64,000 nucleotides of DNA from Rhodospirillales bacterium (GTDB taxonomy: Bacteria > Pseudomonadota > Alphaproteobacteria > Rhodospirillales > JASLLZ01): the NCBI GenBank assembly GCA_030754885.1, contig JASLZL010000021.1, forward strand, positions 1-64,000, in the 5' to 3' direction. This document shows, in pieces, positions 46,033 to 56,807 of the stretch; the first letter of the stretch is position 1; every line of letters starts with the position of its first letter. The notes below the pieces were generated by a model. That model made no database searches. It was given only the letters and a program-made list of their open reading frames with translations, and was not told where the DNA came from. The translations under genes and the position numbers were made by a program.

Positions 46033-46863
46033 ATGAAACGACGAACAGGAATCCTTTTCCCTACCCGGCTGGGCGCTGTCCTTTTGGCGGCTTTCATGTT
46101 CGCCGGTTGTGCCACTATGCCCGACCCCGCCGATAAGGAAGCGGTGGCCGAGTTCAAGGAAATTAATGATCCAGGTGAGCCCGCCATGCGGGCCATATTC
46201 GAATTCAACCTGGTCCTCGACAAGATGGTCCTGAAACCCGCCGCCGAATTCTACAAGGGTTTCATTCCCCCTGTCCTACAGAGCGGCGTGCACAATTTTC
46301 TCAACAACCTGCGCACGCCGATCATCCTGCTCAACGACGTTTTGCAGGGCAAGTTTGAACGGGCGGGAACGACCCTTTCGCGGTTTATTGTCAACACCAC
46401 CGTTGGTGTTCTCGGTTTAAGTGACAAGGCGGCGGAAATGGGGATGGAATACCACAACGAGGACTTCGGTCAGACCCTCGCCGTCTGGGGTGCCGACGAG
46501 GGACCGTACTTGATGCTGCCTATCTTCGGTCCCTCCAATCCGCGTGACGCCGTTGGCCTTGCGGTTGATTTCCTTACCGACCCCATCAACTTATGGGCCA
46601 ACAATACGAACCGCGAAGAGGTGGTTTGGGCGCGTACGGGAACGCGAGCCGTTGACGAGAGAGCGCGCAACTTCGACGTCATTGAGGATCTGGAAAAATC
46701 GTCGCTCGATTTCTACGCCACCGTCCGCAGCCTCTATCGACAACGGCGCAAGGACGAAATCAACGACGGCAAAGCGTCGGGCAACATGCCGGCGCCGGGG
46801 CTTGGCGAGAACTCTCCATTCCCCATGACGATCGACGGTTCAGAGATCTCGCAGTCGAAGTGA
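46033..46863 (+). CDS. mlaA: MlaA (VacJ) outer-membrane lipoprotein
   Basis: A 276-residue lipoprotein that removes misplaced phospholipids from the outer leaflet of the outer membrane in the Mla pathway. The signal peptide ends in the lipobox FAGCA. The MlaA core is clear: MRAIFEFNLVLDKMVLKPAAEFYKGFIP, VHNFLNNLRTPIILLNDVLQGK, and DFGQTLAVWGADEGPYLMLPIFGPS. ATG 46033 with GGTGAT before it is preferred over GTG 46024. It is coupled to the mlaC-like gene that follows; the inner-membrane mlaFEDB genes are not in the window. Confidence 0.94.
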   Translation: MKRRTGILFPTRLGAVLLAAFMFAGCATMPDPADKEAVAEFKEINDPGEPAMRAIFEFNLVLDKMVLKPAAEFYKGFIPPVLQSGVHNFLNNLRTPIILLNDVLQGKFERAGTTLSRFIVNTTVGVLGLSDKAAEMGMEYHNEDFGQTLAVWGADEGPYLMLPIFGPSNPRDAVGLAVDFLTDPINLWANNTNREEVVWARTGTRAVDERARNFDVIEDLEKSSLDFYATVRSLYRQRRKDEINDGKASGNMPAPGLGENSPFPMTIDGSEISQSK

Positions 46864-46865
46864 CC

Positions 46866-47504
46866 ATGGCGTTTCGCCGCTGCCTTGCCATCGGCCTCGT
46901 GGGTTTGGTGCTGACTTCAATGGTCAGCGGCCCGGTACGCGCCGCCGACCCCCTTGAGGCCCACGCCGAAACCTTTATCGCATCCCTTGCCGACAAGGCG
47001 GTCCAGGCGCTTACCGTCGAGGGTGCCCAGCGATCGGAGCGCGTGAGCCGGTTCCGCCGACTGTTCAACGATCACTTCGCCGTCCACGGCATCGCCAAGT
47101 GGGTACTCGGGCGCTATTGGCGCCGCGCGAGCGATGACGAGCGCAGCGAATACTTGATCCTCTTCGAGGACATGATCGTCGTTTCCTACGTCGATCGCTT
47201 TGCCGGCTATACGGGCGAGGCCCTGGCCATTACCAAGGCGGTGGCGTTGAACGACGACAGCGCCATGGTATATTCCGAGATCGTGCGGCCAACTGGCGGC
47301 CCTCCGGTCCGTGTCGATTGGCGTGTCGCCACCGAGGATGAAAACTTGCACGTCGTCGATGTGGTCATCGAGGGGACCTCCATGAGCACGACGTTGCGCT
47401 CTGACTTCAGCTCCATCATCCGCCGCGAGGGCGGCAAGGTTGCCGGCCTCCTCAAGGTGCTGCGCGACAAAACGAAGAGCCTGCGCCAAGACCTGGCTAA
47501 GTAG
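46866..47504 (+). CDS. mlaC: MlaC/Ttg2-family periplasmic phospholipid-binding protein
   Basis: A 212-residue exported protein with signal peptide (CLAIGLVGLVLTSMVSGPVRA) and the MlaC/Ttg2 fold, which ferries phospholipids between MlaA and the inner-membrane complex. Typical segments are RRLFNDHFAVHGIAKWVLGRYWRRAS, FEDMIVVSYVDRFAGYTGE and the C-terminal IIRREGGKVAGLLKVLRDK. A GTG at 46860 overlapping the mlaA stop is an alternative start. Position directly after mlaA agrees with the role. Confidence 0.9.
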   Translation: MAFRRCLAIGLVGLVLTSMVSGPVRAADPLEAHAETFIASLADKAVQALTVEGAQRSERVSRFRRLFNDHFAVHGIAKWVLGRYWRRASDDERSEYLILFEDMIVVSYVDRFAGYTGEALAITKAVALNDDSAMVYSEIVRPTGGPPVRVDWRVATEDENLHVVDVVIEGTSMSTTLRSDFSSIIRREGGKVAGLLKVLRDKTKSLRQDLAK

Positions 47505-47517
47505 CCTTTCTCTGAAT

Positions 47518-49242
47518 TTACCAGACCAGTGCCTGGCCATCGCGCCGGGGATCGGCGGCCGCCATCAGGGCGCCGCTTGCGCCGTCCACTTGGATCGCCC
47601 CGGCACTGCCCGTTGCCCCCCAGGCTTCCAGGACCTCGACGGTGTGGCCCAGGCGGCCAAGCTCGGCCGCGACATCGCCACCGAGGCGGTCCTCGATCTC
47701 CAAGGCGTTGCGCTTGGCATGGGGGAACGTGGAATTCATGCGTTCTTGGTGATGGGTCCAACGCGGCGCTGCCATCGCCTCGCCGACGTTCAAACCGTGG
47801 TCAAAAATAGCCGAGACCACCTGCATGTTGGTTTGGACCTGGGTATCGGCGCCGGGCGTTCCGCATATCAGCTCCAACCGCCCTCCGGCGTCGGCCGGTG
47901 CGGCGAAGACCATGACCGGGTTCATGGTATGGCGCACCCGCTGGCCGCCATGCAGGCGATCGATATGATCGGGGTCCAGGTGCCAATAGGTCATGCGGTT
48001 GTTGAGCAAGATGCCGGTGCCGTCGGCGACGATTTGGGAACCGAACAGGGTCTGGATGCTCTGCAATTCGCTGACCGCGTTGCCCCAGCGGTCGACGACG
48101 CAGAAATGGGTGGTATCGGACCCTCCGTCAGCACCGCCGTCCGGCCGGTGAAAACGTTTGGTCCCATCGGGGGGAGCCGTTTGGAAGGCCCAGGCGTCGC
48201 CTTCGCGAACGTTTGCACTGGCGCGTCCGGGGTCGATCAGGTTCGCGCGTTGGGCGGCGTAGTCTTTCGATAACAGACCGGCGACGGGAACGTCGACGAA
48301 TTCCGGGTCGGCGAGATAGGCCTCACGGTCGGCAAAGGCAAGGCGCTTTGCCTCCACCATTACGTGGATGGCGTCAGCCGTATTGTGGCCCAGCGCCGCC
48401 ATGTCGAAGGCTTCAATCAGGTTGAGCTGCTGCAAAAGCACGTGGCCGTTGGTGTTAGGCGGCGATTCATAGACGCTGCGACCGCGATACGTGGTGGTAA
48501 TGGGGTCCTGCCATCGGCTGCGGTGGCGGCGTAAATCCTCAAGCGTCAGGAGACCGCCTTGTTCCTCCGAGAAACGAACCAGTCGATGGGCGATCTCACC
48601 GTCATAGAAGGCGTCGCGTCCGCCCTCGGCAATAAGACGGTAGGTGCCGGCCAGGTCCGGGTTGCGCCGCACCTCGCCGGCCCGCAGCGGCCGTCCATCA
48701 GGTGCGAAGATGGCGGCTGAAGCGGGAAAGCGATGCAATTGTTCATAGTCGGACGCGATCCGTGCCTGATAATGCGATACTGGCACGCCGTCCTCGCACA
48801 GTGCGATCGCCGGCTCCAGACAGCGTGCCACCGCCAGCGTTCCGTAGCGCCCGTGTGTCTCCAAAAGCGCGTCCACGACGCCCGGTACCGAGACCGAAAG
48901 AATACCGGTCAAGGGGATGGTGCCCTGGTAACGCTCTGGCGTCGCCGCCAGGGGCGCGGCCCCGGTGCCGTTGACGACCTCAAGCGTGCCGGCCTTTTGC
49001 ATGTGCACCATGACGATGCCGTCGCCGCCGATGCCTGAGCCCTGGGGCTCGGCGGCACCAAGTGCAAAGCCAATGGCCAAGGCCGCGTCGACAGCGTTAC
49101 CGCCGTCAATCAGCGCCTCCATGCCGGCCATGGCGGCCAGGGGATGATTGGCAACCACGGCGCCTTGAGTGCCCATGGAAGTCGGCGAGAATGCTTCGGA
49201 TTTGATACCGTGGGGAGAGGGTTGCATGGTTTGCCCGCTCAT
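47518..49242 (-). CDS. ggt: Gamma-glutamyltransferase
   Basis: A 574-residue N-terminal nucleophile hydrolase that cleaves gamma-glutamyl bonds, for example in glutathione, and self-processes into two chains. The nucleophile is Thr377 in SDTTHFCVVDRWGNAVS, matching the TTHxSVVD consensus. There is no signal peptide, so this copy is probably cytoplasmic or exported by another route; it may act on a gamma-glutamyl metabolite rather than glutathione. It starts five bases after ettA and is probably cotranscribed. The second GGT-like gene at 55134-56801 is divergent in sequence. Confidence 0.92.
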   Translation of the reverse strand: MSGQTMQPSPHGIKSEAFSPTSMGTQGAVVANHPLAAMAGMEALIDGGNAVDAALAIGFALGAAEPQGSGIGGDGIVMVHMQKAGTLEVVNGTGAAPLAATPERYQGTIPLTGILSVSVPGVVDALLETHGRYGTLAVARCLEPAIALCEDGVPVSHYQARIASDYEQLHRFPASAAIFAPDGRPLRAGEVRRNPDLAGTYRLIAEGGRDAFYDGEIAHRLVRFSEEQGGLLTLEDLRRHRSRWQDPITTTYRGRSVYESPPNTNGHVLLQQLNLIEAFDMAALGHNTADAIHVMVEAKRLAFADREAYLADPEFVDVPVAGLLSKDYAAQRANLIDPGRASANVREGDAWAFQTAPPDGTKRFHRPDGGADGGSDTTHFCVVDRWGNAVSELQSIQTLFGSQIVADGTGILLNNRMTYWHLDPDHIDRLHGGQRVRHTMNPVMVFAAPADAGGRLELICGTPGADTQVQTNMQVVSAIFDHGLNVGEAMAAPRWTHHQERMNSTFPHAKRNALEIEDRLGGDVAAELGRLGHTVEVLEAWGATGSAGAIQVDGASGALMAAADPRRDGQALVW

Positions 49243-49247
49243 CGCCG

Positions 49248-50930
<1,683 letters not shown>

Positions 50931-51076
50931 GGCGCTCTCCTTGGGCGGCTGTGAGTGGCGCGATAAAACCCCGGTGCGCCCGTCGCCGGATGAAAGCACC
51001 GCCGCCGCCTGGGTTCAAGGGGTCCCGTGTCGTCGACGGTGAAATGCGGTGGCTTTTGCCGGCGCGACGTGAAACC

Positions 51077-53059
51077 ATGCGCGCGTTAGAGTTAAATCCG
51101 GCGTATGGAGAGGCCTTCTTGACGGCAAAGGGTGTCTGGCTGTTCTCGTTGCTCGCCGCCTACTGGGCCTATTGCATTGCCTGGGGCTGGCGCGGGGCGC
51201 GGCGGACGAATTCCCCCAGCGATCATTTCGTCGCCGGTCGCGGGATCGGGCTTTGGGTCTATGTCCTGGCGGCCACCGCCACATCGCTCTCGGCCTGGGT
51301 TTTTGTGGGCCACGCGGGCCTCGTCTACAGCGACGGCTTGCCTTACGCCACCGTCGGATTAATCGCCATTACCGTCCCCCTGAGCGGGGTCCTGTTCCTC
51401 AAGCGCCAATGGATGGTCGGCCGGCGTTTCGGCTATCTGAGTTCGGGCGAGATGTACGCCGATTATTACCGGGGCGAGGCTATTGGAATACTTGCCGTCG
51501 TCGTCGCGGTTCTTTTCGCCGTTCCCCTCGTGGCAATACAGTTCAAGGCATCGGGCTATCTGATCGAGGGGCTCACGGAAGGTCGGGTAAGCCGCCAGTG
51601 GGGCATGGGGATCATTGCCCTGGCTGTCCTTGTCCACGTGGCGATGGGCGGCGTGCGCGCGGTGGCCCGGGTCGGTGCCGCACAGTTCGTCCTTTTGGCC
51701 CTGGGTCTGGTGATAGCCACTTTTTGGATCCTCGATACCGTCGGTGGCTGGGAAGCGGTGCAGGACGGGTTGGCCAGGTTGGGTGCCTCCAAAGACGCCA
51801 TCGGAGGGACGACGGGCGGCCAGGGTGGCGGTGATTTTGACGCCGCCTTCGCTATTCCCGGTGTCATCCAGTTCACCGCTGGCGTGGATCTGGCGGCCCC
51901 CGTCGGCAGTTCGTGGACCGGCGTCATGGGACTCAGCTTTATTATCGCCATGATGGGCGTCCAGGCGTCCCCGGCGTTCACCATGTGGGCGTTCTCCAAC
52001 GCCTCACCGCGCGCCTTTGCCGCGCAGCAGGTTTGGGCGTCGTCCTTTGTCGTCGGCCTCTTGCTCGTGGTTTTTGCCGCCGGGCTTGGCATGGGCGCCC
52101 GTTTGCTCGGCGCCGACGGGTTAGCGGCAGCCGTCGGCGAGACCCCCGATACCTTGGTGCCCCATACTCTTAACCTGCTGGCAAGTTCGGCCCCGTGGCT
52201 GGCCGGCCTGATCGCCGCCGCTGCCCTTGTCGTCATGCAGGCTCTCGGCACCGCTTGCCTGTCGACGACCGGCGCCATGCTGTCGCGCGATCTCTATCGG
52301 CGTATTTTCAACCCCAAGGCGGGAGATGGGGCACAAGTGATGGTGAGCCGCCTGAGCACCTTTGGCCTCGCCGCACTGGCGCTCGCGGTGGCCGGTGTCT
52401 CGGACGACGCCGTGGTAATTCTGGGCGGCTTGGCGGTGGCCTTCGGAGTACAGATGGTACCGCCTTTGGCCGGGCTCGTGTGGTATCCGTGGGTCACGCG
52501 CCAAGGGGCGACATGGGGCTTGGCGGCGGGTCTTCTCGGCGTTTTTCTGACCGAGTCCGCCGGTTCCGCCATCCTCCAGGCCGTCGGCCTGGAATTGTGG
52601 GGCCGCTGGCCCGGGACCATCCATTCGGCGGCCTGGGGCTTGGCGGCCAACGTCGTTGTTTGCGCTCTCGTCTCGGCTTTAACCCAAGACGGGCGCGACT
52701 TAGAGCACCGCATGACGGTGCATGGCTTCCTCGGCCGCCACGCCGCCTTGCCGGCCGACAAGATGAGCCTTAGGCCCGTCGCCTGGATCATGGTTCTTGT
52801 CTGGTTGTTCTTCGGCGCCGGGCCGGGGGCGGTCATTGGCAACGACGTCTTCGGCGCACCGGACGCCGGGGTCCAAGGCTGGACCTTCGGCATTCCATCC
52901 TTATGGGCGTGGCAGATCGTGTTCTGGGGGCTCGGCGTCGCGATGATGTGGTTCCTTGCCTACAAGATGGAGATGTCCACCGTGACCAAGGATGAAATCG
53001 TGGCCTTGACCAAGGATGAGGATTCCACATCCACCGCCTTGGAGACGCCATGCATTTGA
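51077..53059 (+). CDS. Sodium:solute symporter family protein
   Basis: A 660-residue membrane protein of the sodium:solute symporter (SSF) family with about 13 hydrophobic helices. The N-terminal periplasmic-side helix (GVWLFSLLAAYWAYCIAWGW) is followed by SPSDHFVAGRGIGLWVYVLAATATSLSAWVF, matching the family's first core helices, and GFGVQMVPPLAGLVWYPWVT-like helices come late. The C-terminal ~120 residues carry two further helices and a short hydrophilic tail. The substrate is unknown. ATG 51077 is chosen because the upstream codons in the track do not look coding, though only a weak GTGA precedes it. It diverges from ettA. Confidence 0.88.
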   Translation: MRALELNPAYGEAFLTAKGVWLFSLLAAYWAYCIAWGWRGARRTNSPSDHFVAGRGIGLWVYVLAATATSLSAWVFVGHAGLVYSDGLPYATVGLIAITVPLSGVLFLKRQWMVGRRFGYLSSGEMYADYYRGEAIGILAVVVAVLFAVPLVAIQFKASGYLIEGLTEGRVSRQWGMGIIALAVLVHVAMGGVRAVARVGAAQFVLLALGLVIATFWILDTVGGWEAVQDGLARLGASKDAIGGTTGGQGGGDFDAAFAIPGVIQFTAGVDLAAPVGSSWTGVMGLSFIIAMMGVQASPAFTMWAFSNASPRAFAAQQVWASSFVVGLLLVVFAAGLGMGARLLGADGLAAAVGETPDTLVPHTLNLLASSAPWLAGLIAAAALVVMQALGTACLSTTGAMLSRDLYRRIFNPKAGDGAQVMVSRLSTFGLAALALAVAGVSDDAVVILGGLAVAFGVQMVPPLAGLVWYPWVTRQGATWGLAAGLLGVFLTESAGSAILQAVGLELWGRWPGTIHSAAWGLAANVVVCALVSALTQDGRDLEHRMTVHGFLGRHAALPADKMSLRPVAWIMVLVWLFFGAGPGAVIGNDVFGAPDAGVQGWTFGIPSLWAWQIVFWGLGVAMMWFLAYKMEMSTVTKDEIVALTKDEDSTSTALETPCI

Positions 53060-53065
53060 GAGGCA

Positions 53066-53773
53066 TTAGCGAGACAGCAAGATTCCCGACACATGGGCTT
53101 GGGCCGGCGTCTCGGCGGGCTGGCCGGCGACGCCGATGAAGACGATCCCTACTTGGCCTTGGTCGTCTTGCGGCCACGCACGAGCATAAAGGTCGGCCAG
53201 GTCGGCCGTTTCCAGCCACCACGAACCGGTGTTCTCTCGTCCGCCGCGTTGGAAGTAGCGATGACCGGTTTTCCGGACGTATTCATCAAAACTTCCCCTT
53301 TTCAGGGCCGCCGCGCCCCAAACGATGGTCACTCGGCGGTCATGGATAGGCAGGGCCGTTCCCGGCCAGCCCCAGGTGGTGGCGCCCGCGCCTTGCAGGT
53401 TGCCACCCCGGAAGCCGACGACAAGGCTGACGGGGTGGGTCACACCATCGTGGGGTCCCATATTCCAGGCCCAGCTCAGATAGGGCGTGGCGAGCAATTT
53501 CGCCCGGGTGAGCCGAGCCAGGAGAAAGCTGTCCGAACCGCTGTTGAAAAGCAGCGCCGGCACCCCGTCCTTATTGACCACCGAGGCCCGCCCGGGTTTG
53601 TCCAGCGTCCCCTCGATTACCCAGCTGCTGGGCGGGGTGGTGGGGGAAAAACCGGGCGCGGGACCCAGGACCCGGATCTGTCCGCCGTCCGGCTCAATCA
53701 CGGTGTGGGGCACCGCGCAACCGACGAGTAGCACGATCGCAAGGGCGAGAAACTTAATCGAGCGGGCCGCCAT
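53066..53773 (-). CDS. DUF3047 family lipoprotein
   Basis: A 235-residue exported protein with a lipoprotein signal (LALAIVLLVGCAVP). The body is typical of DUF3047: SLLLAR-type LLARLTRAKLLATPYLSWAWNM, then VVGFRGG, IVWGAA and a C-terminal IGVAGQPAETPAQAHVSGI. The family function is unknown; the fold is likely a beta-sandwich. It converges with the symporter gene (six bases apart) and lies downstream of an M48-type protease on the same strand, so the pair may be cotranscribed. Confidence 0.85.
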   Translation of the reverse strand: MAARSIKFLALAIVLLVGCAVPHTVIEPDGGQIRVLGPAPGFSPTTPPSSWVIEGTLDKPGRASVVNKDGVPALLFNSGSDSFLLARLTRAKLLATPYLSWAWNMGPHDGVTHPVSLVVGFRGGNLQGAGATTWGWPGTALPIHDRRVTIVWGAAALKRGSFDEYVRKTGHRYFQRGGRENTGSWWLETADLADLYARAWPQDDQGQVGIVFIGVAGQPAETPAQAHVSGILLSR

Positions 53774-53782
53774 GGACGGTGC

Positions 53783-55165
53783 TCACTCCTTCTTTTCCTC
53801 GGCGGCTGCTTGGATGTCCTGGGCCTGGAGCCAGGCCGGCGAGCCTCGAGGGAGGACTTTTTCAGCACGCTTTGCATGGTAGCGCGCGTCGCGCTTTTTA
53901 CCCTTGAGGAAAGCCTCTTCGGCCATGGACAGGGCGCTCATGCCCATTTGGCCATCGCGGCCGTAGGCGATCGCCAGTTGATGCCAGATAGAGGCGCTAT
54001 TGGGCTGATTCAGTAAGGCGGCACGCAGGTTGAGGATTGCCGAGGCAAGGAGGGCCGGATCGTTATTTTCCAATTGGGCGCGGGCCAGCCCGATGCGCAG
54101 TAAATAGGAACCGGGTTGAAGTTGAACGGCGCGGCCAAAAGGATCAAGGGACTCGGCCACGCGACCGTTCTCGAACAACATCTGGCCCCGTAACTCTTGG
54201 AAAAAAGGGTCGGCGGGGCGTTCGCGAATGAGCCCTTCGATCAACGCCAGCGCTTTATCCAGTTCGGCCCTGCGTTGACCGGGTCCGCATCCGCAATAGG
54301 CGATGGCGCGGGCATACCGTGCCTCGATAGCGGTGTCCGTCGCCTTGTATTCCCGCAAAGTTCGAGAGATGGGATTGAGGAAGGCCATGAGTTTGGCGCG
54401 CATGCGCCGATGCCTTTCACTGTAGTCAGCCGGCAGCGCCCTTGCACTCGTGGAGCGCGACAAGTGGTCGCGCAGGGCTTCGACGCGGTCGAAGGTCAGC
54501 GGGTGCGTGCGGACATAGGGATCTTGGTGACGGACGCTCAACAACTCCTGATCACCCAGGATCTCGAAAAATTCCAACAAGCCTTGCGCCGAGGTGTTGG
54601 TGGCTTCGAGCAATCGAAACGCTGCCTGATCGGCCGCAGATTCCTGGGTCCGGGTATAGCGCAGAAAAGTGCGCAAGGCGGCTTGTTGTCCGCCCAAGAT
54701 GATAGCCTGGCCAAGCTCCGGGCGTCCCGTGCCAATGGCTGCGGCGCCCCCCAGAACGTAAGCCAGAATGGATTGCGCCGTAGTGTCGCGCATGGCATCG
54801 TGGATGCGCGACAGATGGCCGCCCGCGATGTGTCCAATTTCGTGGGCGATAACCCCGATCACTTGGCCGGCGTGTTCGGTCCGCATCAACAGACCCGTAT
54901 TGAGGAACAGGTTCTGTCCGCCGGCGACGAAGGCGTTAAGCGACTTGTCGCCAACCAGATGAATGCGTACTGACGAAGGGTCAAGGCCGGCTGCTTGGAA
55001 GAGTGGCGTCGCATAGACGCGGATGGTATTTTCAATTTCCGCGTCGCTGACGAACGAGAGTTTTTTGGCTGCCTTGGCGGGTGACCACGGCGATAGGGCG
55101 CAGATCACGGCAAACACCGCAATCAGGGCAAGCATGGGACCAGGAACCGAATTCAAGCGTTTCAT
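53783..55165 (-). CDS. M48 family metalloprotease with TPR repeats (BepA/YfgC-like)
   Basis: A 460-residue periplasmic zinc metalloprotease. A signal peptide (MLALIAVFAVICALSPWSPAKA) is followed by the M48 domain with HEIGH (His108, Glu109, His112) and a downstream Glu in ESAADQAAF. The C-terminal ~200 residues hold TPR-like helices (DPFGRAVQLQPGSYLLRIGLAR, NSASIWHQLAIAYGRDGQ). BepA-type proteins of this layout assist or degrade outer-membrane proteins such as LptD and BamA. It starts inside the 5' end of the divergent GGT-like gene and is followed after nine bases by the DUF3047 gene. Confidence 0.92.
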   Translation of the reverse strand: MKRLNSVPGPMLALIAVFAVICALSPWSPAKAAKKLSFVSDAEIENTIRVYATPLFQAAGLDPSSVRIHLVGDKSLNAFVAGGQNLFLNTGLLMRTEHAGQVIGVIAHEIGHIAGGHLSRIHDAMRDTTAQSILAYVLGGAAAIGTGRPELGQAIILGGQQAALRTFLRYTRTQESAADQAAFRLLEATNTSAQGLLEFFEILGDQELLSVRHQDPYVRTHPLTFDRVEALRDHLSRSTSARALPADYSERHRRMRAKLMAFLNPISRTLREYKATDTAIEARYARAIAYCGCGPGQRRAELDKALALIEGLIRERPADPFFQELRGQMLFENGRVAESLDPFGRAVQLQPGSYLLRIGLARAQLENNDPALLASAILNLRAALLNQPNSASIWHQLAIAYGRDGQMGMSALSMAEEAFLKGKKRDARYHAKRAEKVLPRGSPAWLQAQDIQAAAEEKKE

Positions 55166-56801
55166 CCGAACAATAGGTAGTGTCCGGCAGCTTCGCCGTC
55201 AATTCGCCGTCGGTGCCGTGGCGCTGCTGGCTTGGGGATGTGCCTCGGACGATGAAAAGAATCTGGGCGAGATCGGTATCGTCGAGGGCTTCCTTGGCGG
55301 CGTGGCGGCGGACGAGCCGCGGGCGGCGTTGATCGGGCGAGACGTCTTGAGCGCCGGCGGCACAGCTGCGGACGCTGCGACGGCAGTCTATTTCGCCCTT
55401 TCCGTTACCTTGCCGTCTTCGGCCAGCCTCGGCGGTGGTGGGGTTTGCCTGGTTCATGACGCCACGAGCGCGCGAACAGAGGCCTTGCGGTTCCTGGTTC
55501 GCCGACCGGCCGCCGTGCCGCCGGGGACGGCGCGGCCAACTGCCGTTCCCGGCAACCCGCGCGGCTTCTTTGCCCTTCACTCCAAATATGGCGTCCTGCG
55601 CTGGGCGCAGCTTGTGGCGCCGGCAGAGAGCCTGGCCCGTTTCGGCACGCCGGTATCGCGCGCTCTGGCCCACGACTTGGGTCAGGTGGGCGATGCCCTG
55701 CTGGCCGAGCCGGGCAATCGGACCCTGTTCGGGCGACGAGACGGCCAAGGCGTTCTTCGCGAAGGCGATTTTATGACCCAGGTGGGGCTGGCGGCCCAGT
55801 TGTCACGGCTGCGAAGTTTGGGGCCGGGCGACTTCTATGTCGGCCGTTTGGCGCGCACCTTGGTCAATGCGGTGGCTCAAGCGGGCGGCTCATTGAGCGC
55901 TGGGGACTTGAGGTCGTTCGCCCCCATCTGGAGCGATACCGTCACCGTCGCTTTCGGAAATGAAACAGCCCATTTTGCACCGCCACCGTCGGCGGCGGGA
56001 AGCGTGGCAGCACAGATGTGGGCCCTGTTGACGCGCGACGACGGGTATGACGATTCGGATATCGACGAACGGTCCCACCTGTTTGTCGAGGCGGCGTTGC
56101 GCGCCTTTGCCGACCGCGGGCGATGGATGAATGATGACGGATCAAGCCGCGTTGTCCCCGGTGACCTGACCTCGAAGGCCCGCCTCAACGCTCTCATGGC
56201 CACTTTTCGGTCCGACCGCCACGTACCGGCGGCGCAATTGGACCCGGCGCCCGTTCAACGCCTCGAAAATCCCGCCGCCACCAGCTTCGTGGTGCTGGAT
56301 CGCCATGGCTCCGCCGTCACTTGCGCCTTGACGATGAACAATCTGTTCGGAAATGGCCGCGTCGCGCCAGGTACCGGCATCGTGATGGCCATGCCTCCCG
56401 GGCAAGGCGGTCGCGGTCCCATCTCACTTGGTCCCATGATTGTGGTCAACAAACACGTCAACGAGTTCTATTTCGCCGCCGCCGCTACGGGCGGTGTCGC
56501 GGCGCCGACGGCCTTGTTGAACGTAGCGGCCAAAACGTTGGTTGGCGAAATTTCGCTGGAGGATGCCGTACAAGCGCCGCGCCTCCATCACAGCGGTGCC
56601 CCGGATCTGGTCTATTTCGAGCAAGGTTTCGACCGTGATCGACTCGGCGCATTGACCGGCCTTGGCCATCGTATCGGCGCCACCAATACCCTGGGCCGGG
56701 TCAACGCGGCGTTTTGTTCCGGTGGCCTGCCGCCCAAGCCCGAGACCTGCACGGTCAAGACCGATCCGCGCGGGTTTGGGTTGGCGGCCAGCGCCGATTA
56801 G
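55134..56801 (+). CDS. Gamma-glutamyltransferase-like lipoprotein, nucleophile apparently lost
   Basis: A 555-residue member of the GGT fold, with a lipobox leader (FAVGAVALLAWGCASDD). Its N-terminal block (AADEPRAALIGRDVLSAGGTAADAATA) and SLGGGGVCLVHD match GGT. At the processing site the consensus TTHxSVVD reads ATSFVVLD (around residue 383), placing Ala where the catalytic Thr should be, with a Thr next to it. Autoprocessing and transfer may be absent, or the adjacent Thr may substitute. ATG 55134 overlaps the divergent M48 start by 32 bases; there is no better start. It precedes the aminotransferase gene by six bases. Confidence 0.82.
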   Translation: MGPGTEFKRFIRTIGSVRQLRRQFAVGAVALLAWGCASDDEKNLGEIGIVEGFLGGVAADEPRAALIGRDVLSAGGTAADAATAVYFALSVTLPSSASLGGGGVCLVHDATSARTEALRFLVRRPAAVPPGTARPTAVPGNPRGFFALHSKYGVLRWAQLVAPAESLARFGTPVSRALAHDLGQVGDALLAEPGNRTLFGRRDGQGVLREGDFMTQVGLAAQLSRLRSLGPGDFYVGRLARTLVNAVAQAGGSLSAGDLRSFAPIWSDTVTVAFGNETAHFAPPPSAAGSVAAQMWALLTRDDGYDDSDIDERSHLFVEAALRAFADRGRWMNDDGSSRVVPGDLTSKARLNALMATFRSDRHVPAAQLDPAPVQRLENPAATSFVVLDRHGSAVTCALTMNNLFGNGRVAPGTGIVMAMPPGQGGRGPISLGPMIVVNKHVNEFYFAAAATGGVAAPTALLNVAAKTLVGEISLEDAVQAPRLHHSGAPDLVYFEQGFDRDRLGALTGLGHRIGATNTLGRVNAAFCSGGLPPKPETCTVKTDPRGFGLAASAD

Positions 56802-56807
56802 GTAAAG

